Assembly: GCF_022370835.2 (NCBI RefSeq)
Contig: NZ_CP092365.1
Location: forward strand, 3,534,001-3,598,000
Reading direction: 5' to 3'
Length of the DNA: 64,000 nt
Source: Mycolicibacillus parakoreensis
GTDB taxonomy: Bacteria > Actinomycetota > Actinomycetes > Mycobacteriales > Mycobacteriaceae
The notes under the pieces were generated by a model. The model did no database searches. It had not been told where the DNA came from and saw only the letters and a list, made by a program, of their open reading frames with translations. Within the stretch, counting starts at the first letter, position 1; each line of letters opens with the position of its first letter. Below are positions 10,348 to 18,597 of the stretch, piece after piece. The position numbers and the translations under genes were made by a program.

Positions 10348-11055
10348 ATGATCACCGTCGCGGCCGCCATGCCGCACATCTTGGATCCGATGTACTGGAT
10401 CGGGCAGGGCGGACTCTTCGAGCACGCGGTGCTGCCGGCCATCCTCGTCATCGTGTTCATTGAGACCGGGCTGCTGTTTCCGCTGCTGCCCGGCGAATCG
10501 TTGCTGGTCACCGGTGGTCTGCTGGCCGCCGCCGGCAACCCCGACATCCGGGTGCTGGCCCCGGCGGTGGCGGTGGTGGCGATCGCCGGTGATCAGACCG
10601 GGTACTTCATCGGGCGCAAGATCGGCCCGGCGCTGTTCAACAAGGAAGACTCCCGGTTCTTCAAAAAACACCACGTCACCGAGTCGCACGCGTTCTTCGA
10701 GAAGTACGGCCCGGCGGCGATCATCCTGGCCCGGTTCGTGCCGTTCGCCCGCACCTTCGTGCCGGTCATCGCCGGGGTGTCCTACATGCGTTACCCGGTG
10801 TATCTGGGTTTCGACATCGTCGGCGGCATCCTGTGGGGCGCCGGGATGACCCTGACCGGCTACTACCTGGGCACCAAGGTGCCCGGCATCACCGACCACC
10901 TGGAACTGATCATCGTGGTGATTTTGTTCGTGTCGCTGCTGCCGGCGATCTTCTCGGTGACCAAGACGTATCTGAACCGCCGGCGCGCCGCCGCCGAGGG
11001 GGCCGGCCCCGCCGACCGCGCGCCCGCCGACGCCGAGGAGACCACCGGCTCCTGA
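10348..11055 (+). CDS. DedA family membrane protein (Rv0364 type)
   Basis: Encodes 235 residues with the VTT/SNARE-associated DedA domain. Hallmarks are FIETGLLFPLLPGESLLVTGG near residue 35, GDQTGYFIGRKIGP near 80, and FVPFARTFVPVIAGVSYM with the conserved F-x-R-x-F/V-P motif, followed by two C-terminal helices. DedA proteins act as lipid scramblases or transporters (undecaprenyl phosphate or phospholipid recycling) in other bacteria; the substrate here is not known. The tail is Ala-rich and acidic. The start is supported by the -10 box at 10334. Confidence 0.88.
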   Translation: MITVAAAMPHILDPMYWIGQGGLFEHAVLPAILVIVFIETGLLFPLLPGESLLVTGGLLAAAGNPDIRVLAPAVAVVAIAGDQTGYFIGRKIGPALFNKEDSRFFKKHHVTESHAFFEKYGPAAIILARFVPFARTFVPVIAGVSYMRYPVYLGFDIVGGILWGAGMTLTGYYLGTKVPGITDHLELIIVVILFVSLLPAIFSVTKTYLNRRRAAAEGAGPADRAPADAEETTGS

Positions 11056-11143
11056 GCCGTCGACGCGGTGACCCTGCTGGCCCAGGGCGCCTGAAAGCGG
11101 CGCCTCCCAGGTCGGGGTCGCCCTGGGTGCAGCGTGAACACGT

Positions 11144-12295
11144 TCAGGCCTGCGGGGCCTCGCCCGGCGCACCCGCGTCGCCCGGCTCGCCGGCCTCCAC
11201 CCGGTAGGCGGCCTCCATCAGCATCCAGCCGCCGAGCTGCACCGACAGGTCGCGTTCGGGGATCTGCGAGGAGTTGACCGCGCCGTCGGCGAACGGCGGG
11301 GCGTCGTCCTCGGCGCGCGGCAGCTCGGCGCTGCGGTCCCAGAACGGCCCGAACAGCGGCAGCCCGTCGACCGGCTGGCGGTGGTCCCACGCCGAGCGCG
11401 CCGAGGTGAGCACCAGACGTTTGGCGGTCTCGCGGGCGGTGACGTCGGCGGGGTCCTCGCCGGGCAGCCGGGTGGCGACCAGCGCCAGGTAGCGGGCGGT
11501 GATCGCGCCGAACAGCCCGGCGTCGCCGCCGCCGGCGCCGGTGATCACGTCCTTGGCGGCCATGTGTTCGGCGACCGCGGCGACCAGGCGGTGCACCCGC
11601 TCGGCGTGGCGCGGCTCCCCGGTGCGCGCCGCCAACTCGGTCTCCAGGCCCAGCACCACACCCTGGCAGTAGGTGTACTGGGCGCGCACCAGCGAGCCGG
11701 CCTTGATCCCGTCGAACACCAGGTGGGTCTGCGGGTCGATCAACGTGGCGTCGAGCCAGTCGGCCATGCGCACCGCGCGCGCCAGCCGGTCGTCGATGCG
11801 GGACAAGAAGATGCCGGCCGGGCCGTTGGCGGGGGCGTTGAAGAACTGGTCCTGCTTGCGCCACGGGATGCCGCCGCCGTCCTCGGGCACCCACGAGTTG
11901 ACCAGCTGGCCGGTGAGCTTGTCCAGGGTGCGGCGGTGGGTCTTGCCGGTCACCGCGTCGGCGCGCTGGATCGCCAGCGCCAGCCACGCCATGTCGTCGT
12001 AGTAGTCGTTGACCACCCCGAGGTTGCGCAGCCGCTGCCCGCGGATCTGGGCGTGGATCTGGGCGCGCCGCGCCTCGGTGGGGTCGCGCAGCTGCGCATC
12101 GACCAGGCAGTCCAGCAGGTGCGCCTGCCACCAGTAGTGCCACACCCCGGTGAACCAGCGCTCCCGCCGGGCCGCCGGCCAGGCCACCACCCCCAACTGT
12201 GTGCCGGGCACCCACCACAGCCGCTTGAGGTGACGCTGGGTGATCGCTGCTTCGGCGCTCTCCGCCCGATTAGCCCACTGCTGATCCATGCTCAC
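11144..12295 (-). CDS. Glycoside hydrolase family 76-like protein (Rv0365c type)
   Basis: Encodes 383 residues with no signal peptide. NDYYDDMAWLALAIQRA near residue 95 contains the Asp-Asp pair typical of GH76 endo-alpha-1,6-mannanases. GGIPWRKQDQFFNAPANGPAGI, YTYCQGVVLGLETEL and NSSQIPERDL fit the (alpha/alpha)6 barrel. A mannan or lipoarabinomannan substrate is plausible in a mycobacterium but would need export or turnover inside the cell, as there is no leader. The start may be GTG 12295 or ATG 12289. It follows the SpoU gene by 10 bases and closes a six-gene minus-strand run. Confidence 0.82.
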   Translation of the reverse strand: MSMDQQWANRAESAEAAITQRHLKRLWWVPGTQLGVVAWPAARRERWFTGVWHYWWQAHLLDCLVDAQLRDPTEARRAQIHAQIRGQRLRNLGVVNDYYDDMAWLALAIQRADAVTGKTHRRTLDKLTGQLVNSWVPEDGGGIPWRKQDQFFNAPANGPAGIFLSRIDDRLARAVRMADWLDATLIDPQTHLVFDGIKAGSLVRAQYTYCQGVVLGLETELAARTGEPRHAERVHRLVAAVAEHMAAKDVITGAGGGDAGLFGAITARYLALVATRLPGEDPADVTARETAKRLVLTSARSAWDHRQPVDGLPLFGPFWDRSAELPRAEDDAPPFADGAVNSSQIPERDLSVQLGGWMLMEAAYRVEAGEPGDAGAPGEAPQA

Positions 12296-12305
12296 CGATA
12301 CTGCC

Positions 12306-12950
12306 CTACCACGCCCGGTCGACGTCGGCGTGCTGGGTAATCCAGGTGTGCATCGCGATCCCGGCGGCCACCGCGACGTTGATGCTGCGGGTGGAGCCGA
12401 ACTGGGCGACCGACACCGTCGCCGCGGCGTGGTCCTGCAACTCCGCGGAGATGCCCGGGCCCTCCTGGCCGAACACCATCAGGCAGCGGTACGGCAGCGC
12501 GGTGCGCTCCAGGCGCGCCGCGCCGGGCACGTTGTCGACCGCGATGACCGCCAGGTCGTGCCCGGCGGCGAAGTCCAGCAGTGCGGCGGTGCTGTCGTGG
12601 TGACGCAGCCGCTGGTAGCGGTCGGTGACCATCGCCCCGCGGCGGTTCCAGCGGCGCCGGCCGACGATGTGCACGGTGTGCACCGCGAACGCGTTCGCCG
12701 CGCGCACCACCCCGCCGATGTTGGCGTCCTGACCGAAGTTCTCGATCGCCACGTGCAGGGCGTGGCGGCGCCGGTCGATGTCGGCGACGATGGCCTCCCG
12801 CCGCCAGTACCGGTAGGCGTCGACGACGTTGCGGGTGTCGCCGTCGCGCAACAACTCCGGGTCGTAGCGCGGGTCGGTCGGCCACGGCCCCACCCACGGG
12901 CCGACCCCGGCGCCCCCGGTGCCCCACTCGGTCGGTCCGGGCTCACTCAC
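12306..12950 (-). CDS. SpoU/TrmH-type RNA 2'-O-methyltransferase (Rv0380c type)
   Basis: Encodes 214 residues. It has the three SPOUT knot motifs: VAIENFGQDANIGGVVRAANAFAV (motif 1, with N and R), LMVFGQEGPGIS (motif 2) and VAQFGSTRSINVAVAAGIAMH (motif 3, SxNVxxAxG). It methylates the 2'-O of a ribose in tRNA or rRNA using SAM; the site cannot be read. The GTG start lies inside the end of the lipoprotein gene (8-base overlap), implying coupling. Confidence 0.9.
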   Translation of the reverse strand: MSEPGPTEWGTGGAGVGPWVGPWPTDPRYDPELLRDGDTRNVVDAYRYWRREAIVADIDRRRHALHVAIENFGQDANIGGVVRAANAFAVHTVHIVGRRRWNRRGAMVTDRYQRLRHHDSTAALLDFAAGHDLAVIAVDNVPGAARLERTALPYRCLMVFGQEGPGISAELQDHAAATVSVAQFGSTRSINVAVAAGIAMHTWITQHADVDRAW

Positions 12951-13845
12951 CGGTGATCCACACCCCGGCGTGGGTGCCGACGACCGACACCGTGGCGTAC
13001 AGCAGCGCGGCGGTGAGATCGCCCTGGGTGCACAGCGAGACCGCGGTGTGCACCGCCCCCAGCGACGCGTCGGGCAGCACCAGCACCGAGGACCCGTAGG
13101 CCGCGCACGCCGGGTCGGACCACGGGCCCTCGTCGAACGGGCCGACCAGCAGCATCAGCGGGCCGCCGCGGTCCTCGGACTGCTCACGGTAGCGCGCCGA
13201 GGGGGCGTCGACGGTCAACCCGATCAGCATCTGCCCCTTGCCGTCGAACGCGCTCGGATCGCCCAGGGCCGCCTCGGTCAGCTGCAGGCCGTCGGCGCGC
13301 CAGGCGTGCACACTGCTGGAGCTCAGCGCCAGGCCGGTCTGCTCATCGCCGGTGGGCGGCAACCCGATCGGGAACGCCGCCGGGTAGGCCACCGTGGTGC
13401 CGGCCATCCGGTCGCGCGGGGAGTAGACGTACACCCCGCGCACCGCCGAGCGGTTGGTCATCGGCCCCAGGCACACGGTGCCGCTCAACCGGTCCGGTGC
13501 GGGCGCGGTCAGCGGGGTGGAGGTCGCCCCGACCGCCGAGTCGCAGCTGCCGACCCCGTCGGCCTCCACCGGATGCGCCAGCGCGCCGTAGAGACCGAAG
13601 CGCAGGTCGGCGGGATCGGCGGGCGACTCGTCGGCGTCGGTGGGCTGCCCGACGACGTCGACGAGCACATGGTCGGCGGCCCAGCGCAGGTCCGAGACGG
13701 TCAGATCCCAACCCAGCACGCTGAGTTGGTCGCCCATCCGAGCGCCCTGGGCCCCGTAGGGGGCCTCGATCGCATCGGTGCGCGAACACGAGGTCACCAC
13801 CGCCAGCAGCACCGCCAACGCCGCCGCGACGGCCCGCACAGACAT
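12943..13845 (-). CDS. Lipoprotein of unknown function (Rv0381c type)
   Basis: Encodes 300 residues. The N-terminus MSVRAVAAALAVLLAVVTSC is a lipoprotein signal with Cys 20 as the lipidation site. The mature part is a beta-rich exported domain with several cysteines (SCDSAV, TVCLGPM, DPACAAYG, SLCTQGD), likely disulfide-bonded outside the membrane. Position between pyrE (8 bases upstream) and the SpoU gene matches Rv0381c. No catalytic motif was recognised. Confidence 0.82.
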   Translation of the reverse strand: MSVRAVAAALAVLLAVVTSCSRTDAIEAPYGAQGARMGDQLSVLGWDLTVSDLRWAADHVLVDVVGQPTDADESPADPADLRFGLYGALAHPVEADGVGSCDSAVGATSTPLTAPAPDRLSGTVCLGPMTNRSAVRGVYVYSPRDRMAGTTVAYPAAFPIGLPPTGDEQTGLALSSSSVHAWRADGLQLTEAALGDPSAFDGKGQMLIGLTVDAPSARYREQSEDRGGPLMLLVGPFDEGPWSDPACAAYGSSVLVLPDASLGAVHTAVSLCTQGDLTAALLYATVSVVGTHAGVWITGE

Positions 13846-13853
13846 CGTCGCCG

Positions 13854-14408
13854 CTACTCCAGCCCCAGATCAGCCAGACCGAGCACACTGCGGTAGGAAA
13901 ACCCTTCGGCTTCAATGGTTTCCGCGGCTCCGGTGGCACGGTCGACCACGGTCGCCACCCCGACCACCTCCGCACCGGCCTTGCTCACCGCGCGCACCGC
14001 GGTCAGTGCGGAGTTGCCGGTGGTGCTGGTGTCCTCGACCACGAGGACGCGCCGACCGGTCACGTCGGCACCTTCGATCATCCGTTGCATGCCATGGGTT
14101 TTCACCGATTTACGGACCACGAACGCGTCGATGGCCCGCCCCGGTGCGTGCATGACCGCGGCGGCCACCGGGTCGGCCCCCAGCGTCAGCCCCCCGACGG
14201 CGACGTAATCCCAGTCGGCGGTGAGCTCACGCATCAGCCGGCCGATCAGCGGGGCGGCGCGGTGGTGCAGGGTGGCGCGGCGCAGGTCGACGTAGTAGTC
14301 GGCCTCGTTTCCCGACGACAGCGTGACCCGGCCGTGCACCACGGCCAGGGTGCGGACCAACTCGGCCAGTTCGGCCTTGTCGGCGGTGGTCAGCTCAGGT
14401 ACGCCCAC
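13854..14408 (-). CDS. pyrE: Orotate phosphoribosyltransferase
   Basis: Encodes 184 residues. It transfers phosphoribose from PRPP to orotate, giving OMP in pyrimidine synthesis. The PRPP loop RRVLVVEDTSTTGNSALTAV near residue 118 is diagnostic. VRKSVKTHGMQRMIEG is the mobile catalytic loop, GNEADYYVDLRRATLH the N-terminal motif, and YVAVGGLTLGADPVAAAV the core strand. The GTG at 14408 (VGVPELT) gives the family N-terminus and has GGGAGGGG just upstream. It overlaps the SDR stop by 14 bases, so the two are coupled. Confidence 0.95.
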   Translation of the reverse strand: MGVPELTTADKAELAELVRTLAVVHGRVTLSSGNEADYYVDLRRATLHHRAAPLIGRLMRELTADWDYVAVGGLTLGADPVAAAVMHAPGRAIDAFVVRKSVKTHGMQRMIEGADVTGRRVLVVEDTSTTGNSALTAVRAVSKAGAEVVGVATVVDRATGAAETIEAEGFSYRSVLGLADLGLE

Positions 14409-15171
14409 GGCCCCTCCCGAAAGTGTTGGCCAGGGCGCGCACCAGGTTTCGCGGCACCAACCGGCCGGCGGCGGTGAGCGCCTTGTACTGCACGCCGGGC
14501 ACGCTGAGCACCCGGCCGCGCGCGATGTCGGCGAGGCTCTCGTTGACCACGTCGTCGACCGACAACCACATCGGTGCGGGCACCGACCCCATCTCGATGC
14601 CGGCGCGCTGGTGGAATTCGGTGCGGACGAACCCCGGGCAGACCGCGTGCACACCGACCCCGGTGCCGCCGAGCCCGCCGGCGAGGCCCTCGGAGAACGA
14701 CACCACCCACGCCTTGGACGCCGAGTAGGTCGAGCCGCGCCCCGACAACAGCCCGGCCACGCTGGCGATGTTGATCACGGTGCCCACACCGGCGGCCAGC
14801 ATCGGCGGCAGCGCGGCGCGGGTCAGCTGCATCACCGCGGTGACGTTGACGTCGAGCTGGGACTGCAGCAAGGCGGGATCGGCGGTCCAGAACTCCCCGG
14901 AGGTGCCGAACCCGGCGTTGTTGACCAGCACCTGCACCCCGGCGGCGCAGCGCTCGGCGACCGCGGCGCGGCCGGTCTGTTCGGCGAGGTCGGCGGGCAG
15001 CACCTCCACCGAGCGCCCGGCCTCGTCGCGCAGCTCACCGGCCACATCGGCCAGCCGGGTGCTGTCGCGGGCGACGAGCACCAGGTCGTAGCCGTCGGCG
15101 GCGAAACGGCGCGCGTACCCCAGCCCGAGCCCGGACGTCGGCCCGGTGATCAGGGCAACCGGCCGCGCCAT
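14395..15171 (-). CDS. Short-chain dehydrogenase/reductase
   Basis: Encodes 258 residues. It has a classical SDR fold: ALITGPTSGLGLGYARRFA (NAD(P)-binding TGxxxGxG), LVNNAGFG, INIASVAG (Ser), YSASK (catalytic Tyr and Lys) and VCPGFVRTEF. LVARDSTRLADVA after strand 2 suggests NADP preference. The substrate is unknown. The ATG at 15171 sits in a TGATG junction with the upstream Rv0383c-like stop, and its end overlaps pyrE, so this is the middle of a tight operon. Confidence 0.9.
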   Translation of the reverse strand: MARPVALITGPTSGLGLGYARRFAADGYDLVLVARDSTRLADVAGELRDEAGRSVEVLPADLAEQTGRAAVAERCAAGVQVLVNNAGFGTSGEFWTADPALLQSQLDVNVTAVMQLTRAALPPMLAAGVGTVINIASVAGLLSGRGSTYSASKAWVVSFSEGLAGGLGGTGVGVHAVCPGFVRTEFHQRAGIEMGSVPAPMWLSVDDVVNESLADIARGRVLSVPGVQYKALTAAGRLVPRNLVRALANTFGRGRGRT

Positions 15172-15935
15172 CAACGCTGCAGGCGGGAGGCCTGCCGGCC
15201 GGCGGGGCTCGACACCGGCCGGCGCGCCTCGGCGCGCACCGGGTCACCGTGGGCGGCCGGGGCCAGCGGGCGCCCCGGCGCGGGACGGCGCTCGGCGGCC
15301 TGCGGCAACGCCGCCGGCGGGGCCAGCGGCGGCAGCACCCGCAGCAGGTCGTTGAACTGCCGCACGGTGCGCATCCCCTCGTCCCACTGGGCGCGGGTCG
15401 ACGACAGCGGCATGCTGATCAGCGTCCAGTTCGGCTCGTTCCACATGATCTCGATGCAGTCCGGCGCGGTGTGGGCGAAGGTGACCATGCGCCGGTCGCA
15501 GGCGCGGCGGGCGGCGTCGAGGTTGGTCGAGTACACCATCCGCGGGCCGATCGCGCCGAGCAGCCAGGTGTCGGATTCGCGGGGCTCCTTGATGCCCTTG
15601 AGCCGCATGTCGATGACCACATTGGTGCCGACCTTGCGGTGCAGCGCGATCACGGTGGCCACCTCGTCGAGATCGAAGATGTAGACCGCCTCGCCGCGGA
15701 TCTGGCCGAGCACCACGTTGCGGGCCTGCACGTCGCCGACCGTCGACATGATCCCGCGCTGCCAGCGGTCGAGGATCTTCGTCGAGACCGGTTCGTAGTC
15801 GAAGCCCTGCGAACGGGCCCAGGACCTGCGCCGTCGTCCGCGTCCCCGGGTGCGGTCGATGTCGGTGTACAGCAGGACCGCCGCACTGACGAAACACAGT
15901 GCGGACAGCGTGAACCAAAGCGGCACCATCCGCAC
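15171..15935 (-). CDS. Membrane-anchored conserved protein (Rv0383c type)
   Basis: Encodes 254 residues. One N-terminal membrane segment (VPLWFTLSALCFVSAAVLLYTDI) is followed by a basic patch RGRGRRRR, then a soluble domain rich in conserved blocks (GDVQARNVVLGQIRGEAVYIFDLDEVATVIALH, DTWLLGAIGPRMVYSTNL, APDCIEIMWNEPNWTLISMP). The last ~50 residues are Pro/Arg-rich. It corresponds to Rv0383c; function unknown. GTG 15935 or the ATG two codons later may be the start. It heads the minus-strand operon through pyrE to the GH76 gene. Confidence 0.82.
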   Translation of the reverse strand: MRMVPLWFTLSALCFVSAAVLLYTDIDRTRGRGRRRRSWARSQGFDYEPVSTKILDRWQRGIMSTVGDVQARNVVLGQIRGEAVYIFDLDEVATVIALHRKVGTNVVIDMRLKGIKEPRESDTWLLGAIGPRMVYSTNLDAARRACDRRMVTFAHTAPDCIEIMWNEPNWTLISMPLSSTRAQWDEGMRTVRQFNDLLRVLPPLAPPAALPQAAERRPAPGRPLAPAAHGDPVRAEARRPVSSPAGRQASRLQR

Positions 15936-16081
15936 TAGCCTACTTGCTCACCCCGACGTTCACAGAATCCGAGCAGGTCACAACCGCGCATCACGACGGT
16001 GACGACGCTCACGCCCGGCCGCCGGCGCGGGCGCCCCGTCGCGGCGTGCCCGGGCGCCGGGGCGGGTGCGAGAATCAGCGG

Positions 16082-16108
16082 ATGCGGCGGCGCGGAGTGC
16101 GGTCATGA
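16082..16108 (+). other. Possible leaderless micro-ORF coupled to the DUF2207 gene
   Basis: ATG at 16082 opens an 8-codon frame (MRRRGVRS) whose TGA overlaps the DUF2207 ATG as ATGA (16105-16108). GAGAAT seven bases before it could be a weak -10 box. It may deliver ribosomes to the next gene. Short and unproven. Confidence 0.3.
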
Positions 16109-17946
16109 GGCGCGTCGGCGCGTTCTTCTCCCCGTTGACCACCGGTAAACGCCTGCTGCTGTCGGCGGTGCTGGTGGCGCTGGCCGGCCTCGGGCTGGTC
16201 TGGCCGCTGCTGGTGCAGTCCGGCGGCGATTCGGCGGCCCCGGTCGACACCGCCTCGACGATCACCGACTTCACCGCCCGCTACCGGGTCGAGGCCGACG
16301 GGCGGGTGTATGCCACCGAGGCGCTGACCGTGCAGCTCGGGCCGGGCCGGCACGGGATCTTCCGGTTCTTCCCCGCCGAGGACCCCACCGATGCGCACGC
16401 CCGCCGGCTGCCGACGGTCACCGCGGTGAGCATGGACGGCCAGCCGGTGCCGGTGCACTACGAGTGGCGCAACGCCCGCACCATGTACGTGGCGCGCATC
16501 GGCGACTCCACACGCCCCGTGCCGGCGGGCCCACACCGCTACGAGATCAGCTACACCTTCGACGGCGGCCTGGTGCCCGCCCCCGAGGCCGCCGGGGCGT
16601 TCACCGCCGAGGCCGGCGCGCCCGACCCGGCGGCGACCGCGAGCTTCTACTACGATGTCGTCGGCTTCTGGGCGATGCCGATCCGCACCGCCACCGTGAC
16701 CCTGCAGCTGCCCGCGCGCACCGGTGTGGTGCGCTGCGCCGCCGACACGCACGCGGCGATCCCGTGCGCGATCACCGGGGCGGGCACCGACCGGGTCACG
16801 GTCCGCGCGGCGTCGCTGCCGGCGCAGAACCCGGTGACGGTGCGCGCCGACGTGGTCGCCGAGCCGCCGCGGCGGGCGCTGAGCCTGCCGTGGACCATCC
16901 GGTTCGACAAGATCCTGGGCCACTCGGTGGCCGCGGTCGCGGTGGTGGCGCTGCTGACCCTGCTCGGCGGGGCCGGCGGCTGGTGGTGGTCGCGGCGCGC
17001 CGGCGAGGACGCCCCCGGCACTCCGGTGCTCTACGCCCCACCCGACGGGCTGGGCCCGGCGCAGACGGTCTACATCGTCGACGAGACACCGGGTGCGCAC
17101 GCACTGGTGGCCACGGTGCTGCACCTGGCCGAACGCCAGCTGGTGCGCCTCGACGGCGACGACCCGAAGCACTGGACGATCACCGGGATCGCCGAGCCCG
17201 CCCAGTGGCGGGAGGTCGACGAGGTCACCGCCCTGGTCGGCCACGCGCTCGGCGTGGACACCGCCGGGGCCGCCCTGGCGGTCGACGGCGGCGCGGACGC
17301 CGGGGAGAAACTGGCCGCCGCCGGCAAGGAGCTGGCGACCGGCTGCCGGTCGTGGTCGCGCAGCGAGAAACTGATGCGCACCGCCGTCGCCGAGTGGGTC
17401 GGCAAGATCACGGTGGTGCTCTGTCTGGTGCTGGCGTTCCTCGGGTTCGCCGGTACGGCCGTCTGGACGATGTGGGGGCTGCCGTTCGCGGCGTTCGCCA
17501 TCGGCGGGCTCGGGCTGCTCAGCGTCACCGCCGGGTCGCGGCGCACCCGCGCGGGCCGCGACGTGTGGTCGCGCGCCGCGGGGTTCCGTCGGCTGCTGGC
17601 CACCCGGTCGGCGGAGGACCGGTTCGACTACGCCGCCCGCCAGGACCTGTTCATCGCCTACATCCCCTATGCGGTGGCGTTCGGGGTGGCCGATGCGTGG
17701 GCGGCGAAGTATCGCACCGCGACCGGCGTCGAACCGCCCACCCCCGCCTGGTATCCGGTGGCGGTCTCCGGCGGCGTCGGGTCGGCGCCGCTGTACGCCG
17801 CCGGTGGGCTGGCCGGGTTCTCCGCCGCGGTGGGCGCGGCGATCGGTGCCTACAACAGCGCGCGCAGCTCCGCGGCCGGCGGCGGGGGCTTCTCCGGCGG
17901 CGGCGGTTTCGGCGGCGGCGGTGGCGGCGGGGGCGGCACCTGGTGA
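16105..17946 (+). CDS. DUF2207 membrane protein with Gly-rich tail
   Basis: Encodes 613 residues. An N-terminal membrane helix (LLLSAVLVALAGLGLVWPLLV) is followed by an exported ~230-residue beta domain (TDFTARYRVEADGRVYATEALTVQLG..YEISYTFDGGLV), typical of DUF2207. Another helix comes near 290 (VAAVAVVALLTLLGG), then a cytoplasmic part, two helices near 450, and a C-terminal GGGFSGGGGFGGGGGGGGG run ending in TW. The family is common in actinobacteria; function unknown. The start is uncertain: ATG 16105 has a poor ribosome site, with an in-frame GTG at 16066. Confidence 0.82.
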   Translation: MRRVGAFFSPLTTGKRLLLSAVLVALAGLGLVWPLLVQSGGDSAAPVDTASTITDFTARYRVEADGRVYATEALTVQLGPGRHGIFRFFPAEDPTDAHARRLPTVTAVSMDGQPVPVHYEWRNARTMYVARIGDSTRPVPAGPHRYEISYTFDGGLVPAPEAAGAFTAEAGAPDPAATASFYYDVVGFWAMPIRTATVTLQLPARTGVVRCAADTHAAIPCAITGAGTDRVTVRAASLPAQNPVTVRADVVAEPPRRALSLPWTIRFDKILGHSVAAVAVVALLTLLGGAGGWWWSRRAGEDAPGTPVLYAPPDGLGPAQTVYIVDETPGAHALVATVLHLAERQLVRLDGDDPKHWTITGIAEPAQWREVDEVTALVGHALGVDTAGAALAVDGGADAGEKLAAAGKELATGCRSWSRSEKLMRTAVAEWVGKITVVLCLVLAFLGFAGTAVWTMWGLPFAAFAIGGLGLLSVTAGSRRTRAGRDVWSRAAGFRRLLATRSAEDRFDYAARQDLFIAYIPYAVAFGVADAWAAKYRTATGVEPPTPAWYPVAVSGGVGSAPLYAAGGLAGFSAAVGAAIGAYNSARSSAAGGGGFSGGGGFGGGGGGGGGTW

Positions 17947-17988
17947 CCGCTACAGTTGGCCCACCCCGATGACGAAGGAGTCAGCGCC

Positions 17989-18330
17989 ATGCGTGGACAC
18001 GCTCTGGCCGGTGCCGTGGCCGTGGCCGTCGCCCTGCTGGGTGGCTGCGCCGGCCCCGACACCGCCGCCGACCCGGCCATCTCGCAGAGCGGGCTGGCGG
18101 AGCTGACCATGCAGAAGCTGGCCGACACCGCCGGGCCGCAGCCGGAGTCGGTGCAGTGCGACGGTGACCTGCCGGCCACCGTCGGGATCAAGCGGCGCTG
18201 TGTGATGACCACCCCGGAGGGCACCCGCTACGGGGTGACGGTGACCGCGACCAAGGTCGACGGTGAGCAGATCGACTTCGAGGCGGTCGTCGACGACACG
18301 CCGATGGACCCGCCGGAGCAGTCCGGGTAG
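17989..18330 (+). CDS. DUF4333 lipoprotein
   Basis: Encodes 113 residues. The signal MRGHALAGAVAVAVALLGGC makes Cys 20 the lipidated residue. The mature domain has the DUF4333 pattern (SGLAELTMQKLADTAG..VQCDGDLPATVGIKRRCVMTTPEGTRYGVTVTATKV), with two cysteines likely forming a disulfide. Small exported domains of this type are abundant in mycobacteria, with unknown roles. AAGGAG lies nine bases before the ATG. It follows the DUF2207 gene by 42 bases. Confidence 0.85.
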   Translation: MRGHALAGAVAVAVALLGGCAGPDTAADPAISQSGLAELTMQKLADTAGPQPESVQCDGDLPATVGIKRRCVMTTPEGTRYGVTVTATKVDGEQIDFEAVVDDTPMDPPEQSG

Positions 18331-18384
18331 CCCGGAGCAGTCCGGGGAGTGCGCCGACCGCCGGCCCCGGAGGCGGGGTGGCTG

Positions 18385-18457
18385 CTGAGATCGACGCCTC
18401 AGCGGACATACACCCCCAAAAATCACGGGGTCGAGTCGATTTGCGTGTCGATCTCAG
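18385..18457. repeat. Intergenic element bounded by 11-bp inverted repeats
   Basis: CTGAGATCGAC (18385-18395) and GTCGATCTCAG (18447-18457) are perfect inverted copies enclosing 51 bases with a low-GC centre (CCCCCAAAAATCACGGGG). It lies in the 267-base gap between the DUF4333 gene and the convergent clpB end. It could be a dispersed small element or a terminator. The remainder of the gap shows nothing else. Confidence 0.5.
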
Positions 18458-18597
18458 TCGCAACCCGGCCTCGGGGCACCCGTGGGCCCGGCACCGACAT
18501 GCCACAGCAACACAACCGGTCACACCTGCACCGTGAACCCCACGCCGCGCGTGCCGCACCGAGGCGGCGGTGCGCGTGCCGTTGGTGGCCGGTCAGG

